Part shown: piece by piece, positions 14,386 to 23,334 of the stretch
Layout: the number at the start of each line of letters is the position of its first letter
Numbering within the stretch: position 1 is the stretch's first letter
Assembly: GCF_030815485.1 (NCBI RefSeq)
Contig: NZ_JAUSWV010000001.1
Location: 62,001 to 126,000 of the forward strand
Length of the DNA stretch: 64,000 nt
Reading direction: 5' to 3'
Source: Streptomyces rishiriensis
GTDB taxonomy: Bacteria; Actinomycetota; Actinomycetes; Streptomycetales; Streptomycetaceae
Made by a program: the position numbers and the translations under genes
The notes under the pieces: model-generated
Told to the model about the DNA's origin: nothing
Database searches by the model: none
Seen by the model: the letters and a program-made list of their open reading frames with translations, nothing else

Positions 14386-16650
14386 GTGTCGGATGACACC
14401 GAACCCGAGGGACGGCTGATCAGTTTCCCCCCTCCCGGGGGAGTTCTGGACCGGCCGCCGGACCTGGCGGATCCCGGACGACTCTTCCCCGCACCGGATA
14501 TTCCGCCGGAATCCCCGGAAGAGACGACCATGGAACTGCCGGTCACTCCGGCGGCCCCCGACCCTCTCAATTCGCTGCGATCGGAAGGAATTCCGTTCGC
14601 CGATCCGGAAAGCGATACGTCCGGTGAATTAGGTGAGGATGGCGAGGGTGAATATGTGCAGCCTCGCTCTCTCGCTGACCGGCTGGGTGACTGGCTGGAA
14701 TACCGGATCGAGATGGGCCGCGCCCGCCTGGAGAGCGACGCCCCGTTCCGTGAGGCAGAAATCGCGCGGAAAGTCGCCCTGCTGGAATCGCAGACAGCCC
14801 GGGAAACCGGCCTGATGGACGCGCAGAACAAGCTGCGCCAGGCCCGTCTGAAGGCCGGGGCCGACCGGGCGGGAGCGCGCGGCAAAGCCGACGCGTCGGC
14901 TGCCGGGTTCGGCTCGGACAAGGGCCGGGGCAAGTCCCCCGGTTCCGGGGGCGGGGCCGGCCGTTCCAGCGGTTCGGGCCGCGGCGGCGGAACCACCGGC
15001 CCTGGCGGCAGCCCTGGACGCGGATCCGGCGGCGCCTCAGGCCGCGGCCCCGGGGGCGGCAACTCGCCCAAGAGCGCCGGGAAGGGCCCTGATCGTTCCG
15101 GTGGTGGCCGTGCTAGCGGGCCGAAGGGCCATGAGTCGTCCGGCGGCTCGAAGGGCCGTCAGGGCGGTGCTGGTGGTCTCGGCTCGGGCAGGGGTAACGC
15201 AGGCAGAGGCAGTGCCGGCGGCTCCGGGACCGGCAGGGACCGGGGTGCTCAGCGCGACGGCGGCAAAACCCCCGCCTCGAGGCCGGCGGCCGAACGGGCC
15301 CGCGGTCGCCAGGAGCGCGCAGCTGCCCGCCAGTCCGCCCGGCAGCAACGGGCCGCGGCACGGCAGGCCGCCGGCCTCTCCGACCGGAGCAGGGACCGTG
15401 ACCAGGACCGCGAGGCTGGGCAGGCAGCCCGCGACCGGTCCGAGCGCCGCGCGGACAAGAACCGCCGACGGCAGGAGAAGACGGAGCGAAAGGAGCAGCA
15501 GAGGAAGCGGCAGCAGACCGCCCGTGAGCGAGCCGAACGCACCGGCTTCGGCGAGGCCTTGGCGGAGGAAGCCCAGCGCCGCTGGGACAAGCGCCGCCCG
15601 GGCACCGACGCAGGGTCGACAGAGACCTCTGGCGGCGAAGCGAAGGAGAGGAAGGAAAGGAAGGAGGAGAAGGACGGGAAGCCGGAGACCGGCGACGGCG
15701 GCGCGAGGACGGAAGAGAAGAAGTCCGAGCCCGGCGACAACAGCCGCAGTGACGTCCCGCCTGACGGCGCGTCCGAGCCGCAGCAGCCTGGCGGCCCGGA
15801 GTTCGACCAGCCGGAGGACGACGGCAGGGGCTGGACATGGACAGACGTCGGATGGCGCCGCCGCACCTCACACAGCACCCCGGACGGTGACCCGGCCAGC
15901 CCGTTCGGACCGGACCGCACACCGCCCACCCCCGAGTGGGCCGACGGCCGCCCTAACCGCCCTGCTGACACCGAGCCGGAGTCCAGCACGGACATCTGGG
16001 ACGCGGTGATCGTCGACGACGAAGGCGACCCGTTCCGCTCGTATGCCGCGCGCCGCCCCGGCCTGCCCCGCGCACCCCGGCAGCGGCCCGCCTACCGCAC
16101 AACCGAGATCAAACGGCCCGGCACCAGCCGCCCGGCCGAGTCAACCGCCGCGGCCGCCGGGGACGACACCGTGCCGTCCCCGGCCACCGCCAGCACCCCA
16201 CCAACCACGGAGGAACACCACGTGGCCCACACCCCCGCACCCCGCACACCCTCCGCGAGCGGGCCGCTGCCCGCTCAGCACCAGACCGACATCACCTTTG
16301 AGCAGTATCTGATCGAAGCCGTGAACTTGGCGGTCGCGGCCGGGGCGGACAAGGAAGAGGCCATCGAGCTGGCCAACGGGCTGGAGAAGGTCGCTGACGC
16401 CCTGCGCGACATGGCCGCCGACCTCACCGCCGGCCACGCCATCGACACCCGCGTGACGGCCCTGATCGCCGACCTCGCCGACGCCGCCGACCAGATGAAG
16501 AAGGACGCCACCCACTGCGCCACCGAGTCCGGCATGGCCTGCGAAGCCGCCGTGACCGTCGCCGGTGCCGTCGGCCTCATCTACGGCCAGGACCAGCAGG
16601 CCATGCAGGACGCAGGCCTGACCCACACATCCGCCGCCGCCCACCACTAG
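14386..16650 (+). CDS. Large low-complexity plasmid transfer-region protein, 754 aa
   Basis: The layout is an acidic, Pro-rich N-terminus, then a charged helical segment (about residues 90-165: LADRLGDWLEYRIEMGRARL and REAEIARKVALLESQ). About 400 residues rich in Gly, Ser, Arg and Lys follow, then an acidic linker, and a folded helical C-terminal domain of about 115 residues (TFEQYLIEAVNLAVAAGADKE, LANGLEKVADALRDMAADLT). The repetitive basic part could bind DNA. The GTG at 14386 has AAGGAG about 8 nt upstream. An IS5-family element is inserted exactly at its stop codon without changing the protein. Function unknown, but its place beside the TraB/FtsK-like ATPase suggests transfer. Confidence 0.65.
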   Translation: MSDDTEPEGRLISFPPPGGVLDRPPDLADPGRLFPAPDIPPESPEETTMELPVTPAAPDPLNSLRSEGIPFADPESDTSGELGEDGEGEYVQPRSLADRLGDWLEYRIEMGRARLESDAPFREAEIARKVALLESQTARETGLMDAQNKLRQARLKAGADRAGARGKADASAAGFGSDKGRGKSPGSGGGAGRSSGSGRGGGTTGPGGSPGRGSGGASGRGPGGGNSPKSAGKGPDRSGGGRASGPKGHESSGGSKGRQGGAGGLGSGRGNAGRGSAGGSGTGRDRGAQRDGGKTPASRPAAERARGRQERAAARQSARQQRAAARQAAGLSDRSRDRDQDREAGQAARDRSERRADKNRRRQEKTERKEQQRKRQQTARERAERTGFGEALAEEAQRRWDKRRPGTDAGSTETSGGEAKERKERKEEKDGKPETGDGGARTEEKKSEPGDNSRSDVPPDGASEPQQPGGPEFDQPEDDGRGWTWTDVGWRRRTSHSTPDGDPASPFGPDRTPPTPEWADGRPNRPADTEPESSTDIWDAVIVDDEGDPFRSYAARRPGLPRAPRQRPAYRTTEIKRPGTSRPAESTAAAAGDDTVPSPATASTPPTTEEHHVAHTPAPRTPSASGPLPAQHQTDITFEQYLIEAVNLAVAAGADKEEAIELANGLEKVADALRDMAADLTAGHAIDTRVTALIADLADAADQMKKDATHCATESGMACEAAVTVAGAVGLIYGQDQQAMQDAGLTHTSAAAHH

Positions 16651-17594
16651 GGCCTGTTGCGAAAGTGGATCTTGTTCGTCGATGATCAGCTGTCGTGGGA
16701 CGTGGGGATCTGACGAACGGCCAGTGGGCCCGGCTTGAGCCGCTGCTGCCGCAGGGCATTAAGCCAGGCCGTCCGCAGGTGTGGACGCGGCGGCAGCTGG
16801 TAGACGGCATACGGTGGCGGACCCGGACAGGTGCCCCCTGGCGTGACGTGCCGGAACGTTACGGGCCGTGGGACCGGGTCTACGACCTGTTCCGGCGCTG
16901 GCAGCGGGACGGCACCTGGGCGAGGATCCTCACCCAACTCCAGGCCGAGGCCGATGCCAAAGGCCTGATCACCTGGGACGTCAACGTCGACTCCACCATC
17001 TGCCGGGCCCATCAGCACGCCGCCGGAGCGGCGAAAAGGGGGACCTGCAGAAGGAACCGCCCGGCGGCGTCTTCGTCGAGCCGGCCGACCACGGCCTCGG
17101 ACGCTCCCGCGGCGGACTGACCAGCAAGATCCACCTCGCGGTCGAGCAAGGCCAGAAGCCCTTGTCCGTCGTGATCACGGCCGGGCAGCGGGGCGATTCC
17201 CCGCAGTTCGAAGCGGTCCTGGAAGCCATCCGGGTGCCGAGGTTGGGCCTTGGCAGGCCGCGCAGACGCCCGGAACGGGTGCGCGCCGACAAGGCGTACG
17301 ACTCTCGCAGTAACCGCTCTTACCTGCGCAGACGCGGGATCAAGGCCACGATCCCAGTCCCGGCAGACCGTGTCCGCAACCGGCTCAAGCGCGGATCGCG
17401 TGGCGGGCGACCGCCGACGTTCGACAAGGACGACTACAAGCAGCGGCACGCGGTCGAGTGCGGGATCAATCGCCTCAAGCGCCACCGGGCCGTCGCCACG
17501 CGGTACGACAAACTTGCCGTCCGCTACGAGGCAACCGTGCTGGTCGCAGCCATCAACGAGTGGCTGTGACCAGCACTTTCACAACACGCCCTAG
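16647..17594 (+). mobile_element. IS5-family (IS427-type) insertion sequence with CTAG target repeat
   Basis: The element spans 16651-17590 (940 bp). Its ends are inverted repeats: left GGCCTGTTGCGAAAGTG, right (reverse complement) GGCGTGTTGTGAAAGTG. CTAG occurs directly on both sides (16647-16650 and 17591-17594), as expected for the 4-bp target repeat of this group. It contains one frameshifted transposase gene. The insertion falls at the TAG stop of the upstream gene and separates it from the next gene of the transfer block. Confidence 0.9.
16695..17569 (+). CDS. IS5-family transposase made by -1 frameshift
   Basis: OrfA (GTG 16695 to 17120) carries the DUF4096-type N-terminus ([32 protein letters not shown]) and the first catalytic Asp region ([16 protein letters not shown]). 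The second frame, ending at 17569, carries [17 protein letters not shown], the second Asp region (RADKAYDSR) and the Glu region ([23 protein letters not shown]). The frames join by a -1 shift at the AAAAGGGGG stretch near 17033-17041. This is the usual way IS427-type elements make full-length transposase, so the gene is probably active. Confidence 0.85.
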
Positions 17595-17610
17595 CAGCCC
17601 ACGGAGGGGC

Positions 17611-17702
17611 ATGCACCGCGAAACAACGATCTACATCCTCGGCACCCGGCACACCGTGCGCACCGACGCACCGACGCACCGACGCACCGACGCACCGACA
17701 CG
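17611..17702 (+). repeat. 8-bp tandem repeat (CACCGACG) that sets the reading frame
   Basis: The unit CACCGACG is present four times followed by a fifth near-copy, 17661-17700. An ATG at 17611, shortly after the GGAGG at 17603-17607, reads MHRETTIYILGTRHTVRT into the repeat. With five units this frame is lost. With one unit fewer it runs straight into the downstream ORF as ...RTDTVRQLESAHQKA. Repeat slippage could therefore switch the N-terminus of the next protein on and off. Confidence 0.65.
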
Positions 17703-18560
17703 GTGCGCCAGCTGGAGTCCGCACACCAAAAAGCGGTCCGCACCGCGCAGAAGGACCTGTACGCCGCCGTCCCCGCCCGCGACAAGCAGGCCGCGGCGGA
17801 CCGGCTGCACGAGCAGGCCCGCACCGAACCCGACAGCTACCGGCGCGAGGTCCTCAAAGACACCGCCAGGGGCATCGGCAGCCACAAGTTCGCTCCGCCC
17901 ACCGGCCGGTGGGCGCAGGTCCGCAGGACCCCGCGCACCCCGTCCGCACTGACCCCGCAGGACGTCCTGGACAAGCACAGCGGGGTGACTCACGAACACA
18001 TCCCCGACCCGACATCCCCACCCCCGCCGGTGAACCCGGACCCGGCGCAGCGCCCCGACACGGACGCCGCACCCGGGGCCGGGCCGCCACCCGCCGGAAC
18101 CACCCCTGAGGAGGGATCGATGAGCGACCTCGATGTTCCCGACAACTATCTGATCGGCCCCCCGGTGCGCGAAGTACCCGTCGCCGCGACGGACGGCGAC
18201 AACCGGTACAAGGCGGTGCAGCAGAAGCTGACCGCCCTGGCCCGCACGCTCGACAGCTCCCTGCTCGAACTTGAGCAGCTGCACCTGCGGATGAAGGCCA
18301 ACGCGACGCGCTCCGAGGAGGCGGCCCGCGCCATCGCGGCCGCGGACGTCGACCCGACGTTCGTGGAAATGCAGAACGCGGTGTCGCTCGCCCTGGGAGG
18401 CGCGCAGGTCGCCGCCCGCAGGCTTGGGGAGTCCGGGCGTGAGGTCTCCCGCCTGGCCCACGAGGCGCAGACCCTGCACGCCAGCCTCTACCAGGGCCTG
18501 GACGACATTCGCTCGTCCCGCCGCGAACGCACCCCCAAGCCGGGCTTCTTCGCCCGCTGA
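17703..18560 (+). CDS. Transfer-region helical protein, N-terminus frame-disrupted
   Basis: The open frame gives 285 aa from GTG 17703. It has a helical basic N-terminal part (VRQLESAHQKAVRTAQKDL), a Pro-rich linker, and a C-terminal coiled-coil module (YKAVQQKLTALARTLDSSLLE, LAHEAQTLHASLYQGLDDI). Two other starts deserve attention. The ATG at 17611 would be in frame if one 8-bp repeat unit were lost. The ATG at 18121 has an excellent ribosome site (GAGGAGGGATCG) and would give a separate 146-aa protein beginning MSDLDVPDNYLIGPP. The 146-aa product is the form most surely made. It lies just upstream of the FtsK/TraB-like ATPase, and no catalytic motif is seen. Confidence 0.6.
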   Translation: MRQLESAHQKAVRTAQKDLYAAVPARDKQAAADRLHEQARTEPDSYRREVLKDTARGIGSHKFAPPTGRWAQVRRTPRTPSALTPQDVLDKHSGVTHEHIPDPTSPPPPVNPDPAQRPDTDAAPGAGPPPAGTTPEEGSMSDLDVPDNYLIGPPVREVPVAATDGDNRYKAVQQKLTALARTLDSSLLELEQLHLRMKANATRSEEAARAIAAADVDPTFVEMQNAVSLALGGAQVAARRLGESGREVSRLAHEAQTLHASLYQGLDDIRSSRRERTPKPGFFAR

Positions 18561-18590
18561 CCCCTCCCCCACACCCTCTGTCCCTGTTTC

Positions 18591-18621
18591 CGGGCGGTCC
18601 CGCACCCTGCGGGGCCGCCCG
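18591..18621. terminator. Hairpin before the ATPase gene
   Basis: CGGGCGGTCCCGCA pairs imperfectly with TGCGGGGCCGCCCG (18591-18604 and 18608-18621). It lies between the coiled-coil gene and the ATPase and may reduce read-through. Confidence 0.5.
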
Positions 18622-18647
18622 CCCCTATTCCCTTGAAGGAGTATCTG

Positions 18648-20747
18648 GTGCCCGCGCCGCGCCCTGTCGTGCTGGAACGCCTCGCTTACACCCTGGCCGC
18701 GCCCGCGCTGGCCGTGGCCCCCAACGTCTCCCCCGACGGCGCCGTCAGTACGTCGGTCCTGCTCGCCGGGACCGCCGGAGTGGCCGGCACCTACCTCGCC
18801 GCGAAGAGCGGCACCGAGGGCGCCGGCCGCCGCATTCTGCGCTGGACTCCGCTGACCCTCGCGGCCGCGATCGACATCGCCGCCCAACACACCACCGGAT
18901 ATGGCCCTGGGGGAATGGATGCCCTGCTGGCCGCCGGGTGGGCGGCCGCCGGATGGACGCTGTTGCCCTTCTCCCGGCTCGCCCGCTCCCGCCACCGCCG
19001 CGCCCTCGCCGCCCCTGCACCCGTTGCCGCGGCCCTCCCTATGGCTGAGGCCCCGGTCATCGTCGACGACGGGGCCGACATCTTCACCCAGCAGGTGCGC
19101 CGGCTGTGGGAGCGGGCCGGACAGCCCGCGAACACGATCGTGGTCAAAGCGGTCCCGCACGAGGGAACGCCCCACGACCTGACCCTGCTGCTGCGTGCCG
19201 CAGAGACCGGGCGGCCGATCACCGGCCTCACCGAAGCCGGCGTCGCGGCCGCATTCGGTACCGACGTGAGCGTGGTGCGCTTCGCGGACGTCCAGCAGCA
19301 GCCGGGCCGCCAGGGCGGGCCGGGCTGGCTCGAGGTCCACCTCACCCCCGACGCCGACCGACGCCGGCGCACCGCGCCCACCGCCGCGGAGCTGTGGGCA
19401 GACACCATCGGCGGCGAGCGCGGAGCCATCCCAGGCTCCGTCTACGTCGACAAGGCCCGCGACGCCTCGCGCAAGGTGACGTTCTGGATCGCCCGCATGG
19501 CCGACCCGCAGACCGAGCCCCGCGTCAGCCTGCCCGCGCTGTGTACCGCGGTGGGCGCCGCTTACGACGACGGCCGCGTCTTCCTCACCCTCGACGGGCC
19601 GGAAATCCTGGTCTCCGTGTGGGACTCCTCCCCGCTCGCCGCGATCTACCCCGCCACCCGCGAACTGCTCACCCCGGACACGGACGGCCGGTGGGTGTGC
19701 GGCTACCTCACCAACGGCCAGCCCGCCCGCCAGCGCGTCTACACCGACCGCGGCGCCGCCCACGGCCTGCTCACCGCCCCCTCCGGCGGCGGCAAAACGC
19801 AGCTCATGGGCCTGTACATCGCCGCCGACTCCCTGTTCGGGAAAGTGGTGTGGCTGGCTACGGAGGCACCTGACGAGAAGACCGCCGCCCTCGGGGAACA
19901 CACCGACCGCTACGGCATCGGCCCGTTGTTCATGGTCCGTATGACGCGTGCGCTGGTCGCCCTGATGGAGATCCGCGGCCAGATGCGGTGGGCCGACGGC
20001 GAGCTGCACGACTGGGCACCCGGCGCCCCCGGCTGCCCCTACCGGCCGCTCGCCGCGTACATGGACGAATTCCTGTCCGCCGCCCGCCACGACCTGTACG
20101 GGGCGGAGATCATGAACAACGCGGAGATCATCTCGGTCAAGGGCCGCAAGTACGGCGTGGGCGAGACCGTCGCAGGACAGTCGGTCTATGTGCAGGACGG
20201 GTTCACGCAGCTGCTGTGCGAGAACCTCCGCGAGAACTGCATCCCGATCGTGCTGAAGGTCGCCCCGAAGAAGATCCTGGAGATGTTCAAGACGCTCGGG
20301 GTCGCGCCCGAGGACACCCCCGACCCACTCCCGCGCTCGTTCTCCCCGGCGGAGGCCGGACGGATCGAGCGGATCATGGCGGGGCAGCCCGAGCCGCCGA
20401 CCGACTCCAACACCGGCGGCGCCGGATGGATCATCGAAGGCAAGAAGCCCGAGGTGTTGAGGACGCTGTTCATGGACTTCGGGGCCGGGATCAGCCACCT
20501 GTTCGCCGACACCGTCCACGGCCTCACCGACCACGAGATCCGCGAACTGGACGCCCTCGGCCTGTGGTTCGACTGGACCGAACCGGCCCCCCGGCCCGGC
20601 GAGTTCGGACCCGAACCCGACGAAGACGGCGACGGAGAGGACATCCCGCGCCCCCGCAAGAGCCGCAAGCGCAGCCCCGCATCCCACCGCGACACCGTCA
20701 CCTCCGCCCGCCAGGCACTGGAGACGATCAAGCACCTCACCTCCTGA
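18648..20747 (+). CDS. FtsK/TraB-like plasmid DNA-translocase ATPase
   Basis: The 699-aa protein has about three N-terminal hydrophobic segments (residues about 10-125), a middle domain, and a RecA-like motor with Walker A APSGGGKTQ (about 377-385) and Walker B LAAYMDEF (about 465). Further conserved stretches are ISVKGRKYGVGETVAGQSVYVQ and NCIPIVLKVAPKK. The C-terminus is Arg/Lys-rich. Membrane anchor plus motor is the plan of TraB/FtsK, which moves double-stranded plasmid DNA between Streptomyces hyphae. It is only distantly similar to classical TraB. The GTG at 18648 has AAGGAG 6 nt upstream and was preferred to TTG 18633. Confidence 0.75.
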   Translation: MPAPRPVVLERLAYTLAAPALAVAPNVSPDGAVSTSVLLAGTAGVAGTYLAAKSGTEGAGRRILRWTPLTLAAAIDIAAQHTTGYGPGGMDALLAAGWAAAGWTLLPFSRLARSRHRRALAAPAPVAAALPMAEAPVIVDDGADIFTQQVRRLWERAGQPANTIVVKAVPHEGTPHDLTLLLRAAETGRPITGLTEAGVAAAFGTDVSVVRFADVQQQPGRQGGPGWLEVHLTPDADRRRRTAPTAAELWADTIGGERGAIPGSVYVDKARDASRKVTFWIARMADPQTEPRVSLPALCTAVGAAYDDGRVFLTLDGPEILVSVWDSSPLAAIYPATRELLTPDTDGRWVCGYLTNGQPARQRVYTDRGAAHGLLTAPSGGGKTQLMGLYIAADSLFGKVVWLATEAPDEKTAALGEHTDRYGIGPLFMVRMTRALVALMEIRGQMRWADGELHDWAPGAPGCPYRPLAAYMDEFLSAARHDLYGAEIMNNAEIISVKGRKYGVGETVAGQSVYVQDGFTQLLCENLRENCIPIVLKVAPKKILEMFKTLGVAPEDTPDPLPRSFSPAEAGRIERIMAGQPEPPTDSNTGGAGWIIEGKKPEVLRTLFMDFGAGISHLFADTVHGLTDHEIRELDALGLWFDWTEPAPRPGEFGPEPDEDGDGEDIPRPRKSRKRSPASHRDTVTSARQALETIKHLTS

Positions 20748-20769
20748 CGCCCCACCGCACCGTCCCTCC

Positions 20770-20802
20770 GCGCCCTCCCCGCCGCCCCGGCCGGGAGGGC
20801 GC
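20770..20802. terminator. Hairpin after the ATPase gene
   Basis: GCGCCCTCCC (20770-20779) pairs with GGGAGGGCGC (20793-20802), 22 nt after the stop at 20747. Confidence 0.65.
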
Positions 20803-20832
20803 ACCCCTTCCCCCTGAAGCGGAGAGACCTTC

Positions 20833-21330
20833 ATGGACGCCCTGCACCCCCACGGCATGCCCAAATCCGCAGCCGAGACCGAGGCCCGCCGGCTCATCGC
20901 GGACTGGGCACAGCAGCCCGACCAGCAGCCGGTCCGGCACTTCCCGACGGCCTACCGGGACACCACCCCGCTACCCGCCTACGGCACTACCCCGCCCGTC
21001 CCGCAGCCCGACCACCGCATCGTGCCCGCCTGGGCGGCCGGAATCGCCGTCGCCTCCATCGGTGTCGGTGCCGGCGTCACCGGCATCGGCTGCGGAGCCT
21101 GGCTGGTCCTCCAAGGTCTGGCCTCCGTCACCCTCACCAGCGTCCTGCTGGTCACCGCCCCGTTCGCCGGGCTCGCCATGGTCACCACCGCCGTCGCCGG
21201 TGCCGTCGGCAGGATCCGGGCCGCCGTCACCACCCACGTCTACGAGGGCCCGGTCACCCACCACACCGAGATCACCAACACCAGCCACCAGCAGGGCTGG
21301 TTCACCCGCACCCGCAACGACATCAGCTGA
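20833..21330 (+). CDS. Small plasmid membrane protein (Spd-type), 165 aa
   Basis: The N-terminal 60 residues are soluble (ETEARRLIADWAQQPDQQPVRHFPTAYRD). Two long hydrophobic segments follow (about residues 65-88 and 92-120), then a cytoplasmic tail with THVYEGPVTHHTEITNTSHQQG. The ATG at 20833 has GGAGAG about 8 nt upstream. Small two-helix proteins next to the translocase are typical plasmid-spread (Spd) proteins. The exact family is not certain. Confidence 0.65.
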   Translation: MDALHPHGMPKSAAETEARRLIADWAQQPDQQPVRHFPTAYRDTTPLPAYGTTPPVPQPDHRIVPAWAAGIAVASIGVGAGVTGIGCGAWLVLQGLASVTLTSVLLVTAPFAGLAMVTTAVAGAVGRIRAAVTTHVYEGPVTHHTEITNTSHQQGWFTRTRNDIS

Positions 21331-21395
21331 CCCCGCGGCCGCACCTGGCCGCCTCTGCCCTGCACGTCACCACCATCCCAAGGAGCACCCGCCAC

Positions 21396-22169
21396 ATGCC
21401 CGCCGACAAGCCCCTCAACGGCCAGCACCGACCGACCAGCACCCACACCCCGCCGCCCGCCAGGCCCGACCGCCGCCCCCTCGCGCGGCTGCGCACCGCC
21501 TGGGGCACCGCGTGGAAGGACAGCGGATTCCTCCACCAGCGGGCGGCAGAGGTGCGCCGCTTCTGGCGCACCGGATGGGACGACGCCGCCGTCTGGATCA
21601 AAACCCTCGCCCTGATCGCCGGGGCCAGCATCGTCGTGCTGATCGTGGGCACGGCCGCCGACATCGTCACCACCGTCCTGGGCAAACTGTCCGCCGCCCC
21701 GGACTTGGACGTCACCGACATCGACGGCGTCGATGGCGGCGGTCTGTGGGGCACCGTCGACCACCCGGTCCGCGCCTACCTCACCGACCAGGCCGCCCAC
21801 CTCACCGTCACCCCCGCCGCCCTCTACCGCGCCTGGCAGACAGCCGGCCTCATCGCTCTGGTCGCCGGGTTCTTCGGCTCCGCGGGCGCCCGCCTGACCT
21901 GGCTGCTGTGGGGCGCCGCCAGCGTCGTCATGGTCTGGTCCGCCTCCCCCGACGGCGGCCGCGCCGCCGCGACCGGCCTGGCCGCCCTCATGTGGGCCCT
22001 GGCCAGCATCGTCGCCCTGCACGGCCTGACCCTGCGCCCCGTCATCCACCACCACCCGCCGCGCTGGCAGTTCAGCCCCAACGTCCACGTCCACGCCGCC
22101 CCCATCCCCTCGACCAAAAGCCCCGACGACACCCCCAGCAGCACCGTCATCCGCCCACGCCAGCACTGA
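21396..22169 (+). CDS. Plasmid membrane protein, 257 aa, possible spread protein
   Basis: A Pro-rich N-terminus and a basic amphipathic region (RTAWGTAWKDSGFLHQRAAEVRRFWR) precede about four transmembrane helices (about 67-90, 147-163, 166-180, 187-206) and a His/Pro-rich tail ending VIRPRQH. It is the last gene of the rightward transfer block and has AAGGAG before the ATG. Its 3' end and terminator are partly duplicated about 0.6 kb downstream. Confidence 0.65.
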   Translation: MPADKPLNGQHRPTSTHTPPPARPDRRPLARLRTAWGTAWKDSGFLHQRAAEVRRFWRTGWDDAAVWIKTLALIAGASIVVLIVGTAADIVTTVLGKLSAAPDLDVTDIDGVDGGGLWGTVDHPVRAYLTDQAAHLTVTPAALYRAWQTAGLIALVAGFFGSAGARLTWLLWGAASVVMVWSASPDGGRAAATGLAALMWALASIVALHGLTLRPVIHHHPPRWQFSPNVHVHAAPIPSTKSPDDTPSSTVIRPRQH

Positions 22170-22187
22170 TCTCCGGCCGCTCCGTCT

Positions 22188-22231
22188 GGTCCTCGCCCGA
22201 TCCCGCTCCTTCGCGGGGCCGAGCGAGGACC
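22188..22231. terminator. Terminator of the transfer block
   Basis: GGTCCTCGC (22188-22196) pairs with GCGAGGACC (22223-22231), with an inner GC-rich stem, 19 nt after the stop at 22169. A decayed second copy lies at about 22811-22857. Confidence 0.65.
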
Positions 22232-22335
22232 GGGCAGGCCGACCGGCCGCCAGCACCACCCCGCGCCCCGCCCACGCACCCCGCTACCCGCACCGCCCCC
22301 GCCGGCTGCCTGGCGGCCGGTCTGCTCCGTGCGGG

Positions 22336-22560
22336 TCAGTTCTGCCGCTTGCGCCGCCACCTCGCGCCGGCCTCTCGAGCCCGGTCGTTCCAGTGGTCCC
22401 GGACCCATCCCCACAACAGCGCCACCGGCGCTCCGACCAGAGCGGCCAGGAACGAGTGGTCCCATGACATGCCGTCACGCCTGTACCGGAACATCAGCAC
22501 AAGCAGCGCATAGACGCCGATGCCGAGTAAGAAAACCTTCAACGGTTTCGAGAGACTCAT
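22336..22560 (-). CDS. Small two-helix membrane protein, 74 aa
   Basis: The ATG at 22560 opens MSLSKPLKVFLLGIGVYALLVLMF, a clear membrane helix. A short basic loop (RYRRDG), a second helix (SFLAALVGAPVALLWGW) and a very basic end (ARWRRKRQN) follow. It is leftward, opposite to the transfer genes, and lies between the two copies of the duplicated segment. No homologue is recognised. Confidence 0.5.
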   Translation of the reverse strand: MSLSKPLKVFLLGIGVYALLVLMFRYRRDGMSWDHSFLAALVGAPVALLWGWVRDHWNDRAREAGARWRRKRQN

Positions 22561-22899
22561 GCCGTGCGGATACCCGGCGTCCACCGATACACCGGGCACA
22601 TCCTTCGTGCCGCAGAGCCTCCCGCCAGAACAGCAGCCGTCCTGTCTTTCCTGTCCCGAGCCCTCTCCGCCGACACGGTGGGGAGGGCGTCCTCGCATCT
22701 GCCCCGAACTCTGCACTGGCCGTTCAGCCCCACGTCCGCGCCGTCCTACTGCGAGCGACAGCCCAGCAGCACCATCCGCCCGCGCCAGCACTGATCTCCG
22801 GCCGCTCCGTGGGTCCTCGCCCGACCCCGCTCCCTCGCGGGGCCGAATGAGGATCGGGCAGGCCGCCCGGGCCGCCAGCGTGCAGGTAGCCGCGCACCG

Positions 22900-23278
22900 G
22901 GCGAACCATCCGGAAGGGCTGCACCTCACCGGTCGGGCCTCCTCACCGGCACGGTGGCGGATGACGAGCTGGCAGGCCTTGATCTCCTTGTCCGACAAAG
23001 GCGTGTCCTGGATGGCCCGATGGCGCGCAGGGTGCTGAAGTGCGCCTCGACCGAGGCCGCCGGGTGGCCGTGGTCGCCGAGGTCGGAGAGGTAGGAGAGG
23101 TAGGACAGCACCGCGTTGGGCTCCTCCTCGGCTGCGCGGCACGGCGTTGGTGAGCTTGCGGGCGGCCGAGGCCGAGATCCGCTCGCCGGCGGCGGAGACG
23201 ATGTCCGGCTCGGCTCGGTGCCGGCGGCGGACGGCCTGACCGTGGCCGGGCCCGGCGGGAACGAGGTCGGTCGACGTC
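22900..23278 (-). pseudogene. Multiply frameshifted remnant of an unknown protein
   Basis: Starting near ATG 23278, fragments in three leftward frames read in order: MTSTDLVPAG..AEPDIVSAAGERISASAARKL, then EEPNAVLSYLSYLSDLGDHGH with SVEAHFSTLRAI, then IQDTPLSDKEIKACQLVIRH. Together they look like one helical protein broken by at least two indels. I do not recognise the family. Confidence 0.4.
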
Positions 23279-23334
23279 ATGACTGCTGGAGCTCCCGGCA
23301 GTGGGCGGTGGGCTGTCGGTCGGTCTGGGCCACG

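Larger units (their letters stand above)
22060..22865 (+). repeat. Partial duplication of the 3' end and terminator of the preceding membrane-protein gene
   Basis: The segment at about 22060-22241 recurs at about 22715-22865, with small internal deletions. Both copies carry a W/P-Q/F-SP stretch, the ending ...IRPRQH with stop, the line CTGATCTCCGGCCGCTCCGT and the same terminator hairpin. The 74-aa leftward gene at 22336-22560 sits between the copies. This looks like an old duplication or recombination junction at the right edge of the transfer block. Confidence 0.7.

Noticed and set aside
17631..20897. A 1088-aa leftward open frame opposite the transfer genes
   Set aside because: It is the antisense shadow of high-GC coding DNA. 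Its composition is unprotein-like, no ribosome site is seen, and the plus strand carries clear motifs.
19988..22513. An 841-aa rightward open frame overlapping the ATPase and two membrane-protein genes
   Set aside because: It is an Arg/Pro-rich off-frame read-through that crosses three better supported genes and their terminators.
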